From: Combretum micranthum
Lineage: Eukaryota > Streptophyta > Magnoliopsida > Myrtales > Combretaceae
DNA: 64,000 nucleotides
Direction: 5' to 3'
Assembly: GCA_024138025.1 (NCBI GenBank)
Contig: JAMXBD010000168.1
Location: 1,178,001-1,242,000 of the forward strand
The notes beneath the pieces are model-generated. The model was given only the letters and a program-made list of their open reading frames with translations, did not search any database and was not told the DNA's origin. Below, piece by piece: positions 59,611-64,000 of the stretch. Each line of letters begins with the position of its first letter. The stretch's first letter is position 1. The translations under genes were made by a program, and so were the position numbers.

Positions 59611-60195
59611 GTGCTTGAATGATAATATATTACAAAACAAAAGGCAGATAACTTCTAGACTAAATAATGCTTTGAAGAAGTTAAATTGTCCACACGAAAA
59701 TATACATTCATTTGTTAAACTATTCAACCACATATTCCTAAGGAACTCCTATGATCCATTGATAGGACAATTTAATAAATTACTAATCATTAATGTAAAT
59801 ATAACAAATGATATATCAGATATTATAGTAGTGTGATCATGGTTGGATATCAACCTGGACTGTTAAATAACTTATGGGACTAGTCTTGTTAAAAATATGA
59901 TCAAACCATATAATTTTCCCATATTCCTATACATGATGAATGTTTCAAAAAACTCATGATTTAATATAAATTTAAGGAAAAAATTTAAGTTTTTTAAATA
60001 ATCAAAGTTGTTAAGACATAGTATACTCAATTTTCATTGCACAAATCATGATCAATTTGTTATAGATTTTGTAGAAATCATTAGGAATCGGTACTCAATT
60101 GTGCTAAATTGTGTAAGTTGGAAACAAGAAAATCCTAAGTTGCCCAAAAATAACTCAAGCAACAAAACCAACGCCGACCAAAATTCAAATCAATG
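59611..60195. other. AT-rich spacer
   Basis: A 73-codon open frame at 59615-59836 shows no family motif, and I do not call it a gene. Nothing else is recognised. Confidence 0.45.
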
Positions 60196-61478
60196 ATGCT
60201 GGTATTAAATGCAGAACAGGCAGCCTTCATAGCAAAACATCAAGTGTTGGCAAATTCAGATCATACACTGCCAGCATATGGCTGGTGCAAGCTCTCCATG
60301 ATAGCTAAAACTTTAAAGCTAGCTTCTAGAGAAACAAACACCACCAGCATTTCTTAGGAAATTTCATCAGCGTACAAATTTTTGGATTTATGCTAGCGTT
60401 AAGGCCATATAGCCTGTGAACAGTATGCGAAATTTTAAGGCCGTCTCCAACACTCTCATTAACGCTGCTTATGTACCTTTATTTAAATTCAACACTAGCT
60501 AGCTACGCTGCTGGCGGAATTGTTGAAACGGTTGATGTACATATTGGAAGATTCAAATTCCAAGATTTGTTCTACAAAAAGCCCAATGCTGTTTTACGAA
60601 ATGGATTGTTCTTCTTCATATTTCATTAGATCCGATCCTTTATAGAGTATTAGAAAACCCTAGAGAGATTTCTATGTATATGAGAGGTTAATTTGTTTTT
60701 CTAGCCAAAGGTTACTCGTATGCTCGGTTTTATGGATTGTGAGATCTAAATGGGTTTTATGAATCTAATTTTCATTTTAGATATTTGTATATCTCCTATT
60801 CATTTTGATTTCTTTATCTTGTTGGTTGATACAAATTAAGGCATGTTTGTTTGATTAGCAAGATAATTGTAGCCAATTAGAATATCAAATCCGTAATTAT
60901 TTAATTATTCTAATATTTGTCATACAATAGCATGATTGATTGTGTGATATACAATTGATTATGTTATGGAGATATATGATCTGATTTAAATGAATCATCT
61001 TATGATTTGTTGATTTGAATTGGTAGTCTCTCTTGTTCTTAAAGCTATTGATAGATTAAACTCTAAGAGCTTGTTTAGGGTTATTTAATTGATAAAGGAA
61101 ATAATCAAAGGTCTTATCTTGATTATCAAAAAAGTAAGGAGAGATAGGTTGTTAGAGCTTGTTGATAGCCATAACCAATTTATCCAAGATAAAAAAAGTA
61201 GAGATTTTTTAATTAATGATCAATCCTTTAAACCGAGTTGTGATATACCTTTGGTTAGGAATCTTTTTGATATTGAATTAACCTTAAAATTGTGATTATT
61301 AGTTTTAGAGATAATTAGTTTTCTTTGATTGCTTAAAAGCCCACCTTTTCTCCTCTTCCTTATCTAATTTTCTGAATAGAAATAGATCTTAACCAATCTC
61401 TGTGGATACGAATCTTCTCACTACTATTTATAAATATTTATAGTAAGTTCATATATTTGTTGGATTCGATTCCCACCA
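60196..61478 (+). repeat. 5' LTR of the second Athila-like element
   Basis: The right end CGATTCCCACCA is fixed by the primer site that follows. The left end is a guess at about TGCTGGTATTAAATGC, since no second LTR is in the window. The late phrase TCTCTGTGGATACGAATC is typical of LTR ends in this group. Confidence 0.5.
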
Positions 61479-61484
61479 AATTTT

Positions 61485-61504
61485 TGGCGTCGTTGCCGGG
61501 GATT
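61485..61504 (+). promoter_or_regulatory. Primer-binding site of the second Athila-like element
   Basis: TGGCGTCGTTGCCGGGGATT, six bases after the LTR end. It differs by one base from the site of the neighbouring element. Confidence 0.85.
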
Positions 61505-61535
61505 GGTGTCAAAAAACCTATTTTTATTTTCTTTT

Positions 61536-62950
61536 ATGACTCATTCTTCTCATACAGGTAACTTTTAATTTGATCCAGAAATTGAGAAGACGGTCAAGGA
61601 ATTGCACAAAGAAACCAAACTGCATGCAAGAGATGCCATAACATCTTAATCTCTAGGACTCAATCAAGCACTAGAATTAGTTGATCCATCTAGTGAATCT
61701 GAACAAGAAGAATTCGAACAAAAAGAATATAAACAAAAACAAGAAATGTCAAATCAAGAGTGGACTTTAAGACAATTGGCTGCACCAGATGTGACTCAAC
61801 AACCATTATGCATTCAATATCCAGAATTGAATGTAGCTGTTGAGTTAAAATCTAGCTTGATCCATCTATTACCCACTTTCCATGGTCTTGAAAATGAAGA
61901 TCCTCATAAACACTTGAAAGAATTCCATGTGGTTTGCTCTAGTATGAGTCCGTAAGGAGTATCTGAGGAACAAATCAAGCCGTGTGCCTTCCCATTCTCC
62001 TTAAGAGAGCTAAGGATTGGCTGTTCTATCTTCCCCCAGGTTCTATCACCACATGGAAAAGACTTGATCAAGCTATTTTTGGATAAGTTCTTCCCTACTA
62101 CAAGAGTTGTTGGCATAAGAAGAGAAATCTATGGAATTAAATAAAGGGACACTGAAAAATCTTCATGCATAATGGGAGAGATTCAAGCAACTGTGTGCGC
62201 ATGTTGTCCACAACATGGGATATCCGAACAAATGCTTATCCAGTACTTTTATGAAGGATTACTTCCTCTGGAGAGAAAGATGATGGATGTAGCTAGTGGA
62301 TGAGCTATAGTGGACAAAACCCCTAGCCAGGTTAGGGAATTGATTTCTCTTAGGGCTACAAATTCACAACAATTTGGATTCAGGCATGATTCCTCAACAA
62401 GAAAGGTTAATGAGATAAATGTTTCTCATCTTGAACATCAAATTTCTAACCTTACTTCTCTTGTCCAACACATGGCTCCAGGAAATCAATAGCAAGTCAA
62501 AGCATGTAGGATTTGCACTGCTCCTAGCCATCCCACATATATGTACCCTAGACTTCAGAAGGACTCACATATACATGTTAATGCAGTAGGAGGATTTCCA
62601 AGACCACCATGGAGGAAATATGATCCCTATTCTAATACTTACAATCTTGGATGGAGGGACGATCCTAATTTCAGCTGTGGATCAAGGCCACAGAACTTCC
62701 AGCAATATCAGCCAAGGCCACAAATTCCAGCACACAAGTTTCTCAAGCTCTCGTATGTCTTTGGAAGAAAATTTTAAATCACATACCATCAACACAAAGA
62801 AATTTCAAGATGAGACAAAGCAGAGTATTCAAAATCTAGAGAGTCAGATAAGCCATCTTGCATCTTTTGTGAGTAAATTGGAATCGCAGGGTAAACTGCC
62901 TTCTCAGACTATTACTAACCGAAGCACAATGTTAATGCAATTACTTTGAG
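61536..62950 (+). pseudogene. Athila-like gag of the second element
   Basis: From an ATG at 61536 (MTHSSHTGNF) the frame shows two early stops. It then reads WTLRQLAAPDVTQQPLCIQY, LIHLLPTFHGLENEDPHKHL and KEFHVVCSSM to a stop at 61956. The remaining capsid part continues in shifted frames (QIKPCAFPFSLRE, MLIQYFYEGLLPLERKMMDV). A zinc knuckle follows at about 62505-62545 as CRICTAPSHPTYMYP, where the last cysteine has become tyrosine. Next come NPYSNTYNLGW-like text and a helical segment near 62780-62930 (SIQNLESQISHLASFVSKLE). Gag would form the particle; this copy cannot. Confidence 0.85.
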
Positions 62951-63149
62951 ATCTGGAAAGGAATTGCTGCAACCCAACAAGAAAGTACATCAAACCAAAT
63001 TGGAGCAAGAAACTAACAAAGAGGAAGTGACTCTACACATTCAAGTCGATCAAAGTGGAGGACCTTCAGTTGAACTACCCAAAACAATGGTGCCAACACC
63101 TCTTTTCCTTCAAGATTAGCAAAGTCCAAGAAAGAGGAGGAAGAAAAGG

Positions 63150-63848
63150 AGATCTTTGAAACTTTTCGCAAGGCCGAGGTAAATATTCCTTTACTTGATG
63201 CTATTAAACAAATTCCTCGATATGCAAAGTTTCCTAAGGATTTGTGCACTAACAAAAAAAAGCTGAAAGGTAATGAAATGCTATTTATGGGTGAGAACGT
63301 TTCAGTTATACTCTAAAAAAAGCTTCCTCCTAAATGCAAGGATCCAGGTATGTTTACCATTCCTTGTAAGATAGGCATTGCGTGACAAGGCTATGTGTGA
63401 TCTTGGAGCTTCCATTAATGTTATGCCTCTTTCTGTGTATCAAAGTCTAAATATTGGTCCATTGAAAGAAATAGGTATAATTCTTCAACTTGCTAATAGA
63501 TCCAATCTTTACCCTGATGGTGTATTACAGGATGTGTTAGTGCAAGTAAATGGATTGGTTTTTCCTACTGATTTTTATGTGATAGATATGGATAATGATG
63601 ATTCTTTTGATTCATCAATGATTTTGTTAGGAAGACCATTTCTTAAAACATCTAGTACCAAGACAGATGTGCATGATGGTACTCTTACCATGGAATTTGA
63701 TGGTGAAACAATTAGATTTCATATGGATGATTCTATGAAATATCCCACTAATGTATCTAATGTTTTTGCCATAGGTGCTATTGAAGTGAAGGACATAAAA
63801 GAAGCTAAACGCATGCCATTTCTTGTTGAAAATCAGATCTACACATAG
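63150..63848 (+). pseudogene. Athila-like protease region of the second element
   Basis: A degraded lead-in (EIFETFRKAEVNIPLLDAIK, PRYAKFLKDLC in shifting frames) is followed by a 156-codon open frame from 63378. It starts MRDKAMCDLGASINVMPLSV, the retropepsin-like core with the catalytic Asp in DLGA, then LQLANRSNLYPDGVLQDVLV, FPTDFYVIDM and MILLGRPFLKTSSTKTDVHD. The frame ends at a stop (63846-63848), after which text continues toward the reverse transcriptase. The catalytic motif is intact here, unlike the neighbouring element, where it has changed. Confidence 0.85.
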
Positions 63849-64000
63849 CTGGAATTCTTGTTGAAGACACAGGATAGAGAACAGTGCTAGAAAGAGGAGA
63901 TGAAGAGATTAAGGAATGTGCTCAAAAGTCTAAGGAGGATGAAAAGATTGATCTCTTAAGTGATATTTTCTTTGACCAACTTTTGAGAGCACTTAATGGT

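Larger units (their letters stand above)
60196..64000 (+). mobile_element. Second Athila-like element, 5' part, runs off the window
   Basis: A 5' LTR ending at about 61478, the primer site TGGCGTCGTTGCCGGGGA, an Athila-type gag and the protease follow in order on the plus strand. It stands head-to-head with the element at 46751-58232 but differs from it in sequence, so it is a separate family. Its LTR start is uncertain. Frames carry several stops, yet the protease region is open. Confidence 0.8.

Noticed and set aside
59615..59836. A 73-codon frame after the MITE
   Set aside because: No family resemblance, AT-rich, no neighbouring coding evidence.

Overview
This window looks like repeat-rich nuclear DNA of a flowering plant, probably a eudicot. 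It is AT-rich, and I found no intact protein-coding host gene. The retroelement lineages present (Sirevirus-like Copia, chromovirus Gypsy, Athila-like Gypsy, Cassandra), the hAT and Mutator-type miniature elements, and a plant-type tRNA-Glu gene all point to a plant. The species cannot be told from the sequence. Nearly every recognisable coding stretch is a retrotransposon gene broken by stops and frameshifts. All calls were made by eye; no database was searched. Layout by region follows. 1-8.46 kb: the 3' three quarters of a Sirevirus-like Ty1/Copia element (gag with two zinc knuckles, pol, an extra 3' gene, three purine tracts, a 1.5 kb 3' LTR). The hexamer TCAGAC is scattered through it at many times its background density, often 12 nt apart. 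8.46-11.55 kb: old LTR pieces and a Copia RNase H fragment. 11.56-25.41 kb: two roughly 5 kb solo LTRs (A and B) of one family in opposite orientation. Each has its own perfect 5-bp target duplication (CCATG, TAGTG), and both carry an internal array of diverged repeats of about 160 bp. Between and beyond them lie pieces of a related LTR (C), which also hosts a 472-bp hAT miniature element with a perfect 8-bp duplication and a chromovirus. 25.73-31.20 kb: a Ty3/Gypsy chromovirus on the minus strand, with both LTRs, PBS, PPT and a chromodomain, but many frameshifts. 32.3-34.2 kb: an Athila-type solo LTR relic into which a complete 559-bp Cassandra element (5S-rRNA-like LTRs, duplication ATGGT) has inserted. 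34.3-38.6 kb: a 4.3 kb hAT-like element whose right end holds a tandem pair of SINE-like units. 38.76-39.1 kb: two decayed exons of a leucine-rich-repeat receptor kinase gene, the only trace of a host protein gene. 40-45.9 kb: a cluster of small DNA transposons, comprising several hAT-like elements, a fold-back MITE and a 1.29 kb Mutator-like element with a 10-bp duplication and a GC-richer cargo. A tandem minisatellite and a likely functional tRNA-Glu(CTC) gene lie in the same stretch. 46.75-58.23 kb: an Athila-like Gypsy element on the minus strand, with an extra 3' gene and unequal LTRs. 58.2-60.2 kb: AT-rich spacer with a Mutator-type MITE. 60.2-64 kb: the 5' part of a second Athila-like element on the plus strand, head-to-head with the first and cut off by the window end. 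The insertion order can be read from the nesting. Athila and 5-kb-LTR relics lie deepest; the chromovirus, solo LTR B, hAT element and Cassandra entered them later. The strongest unexplained signals are the phased TCAGAC motif, the repeat array inside the 5 kb LTRs, the unidentified cargo of the Mutator-like element, and the set of hAT-like families that each use a different short subterminal motif.
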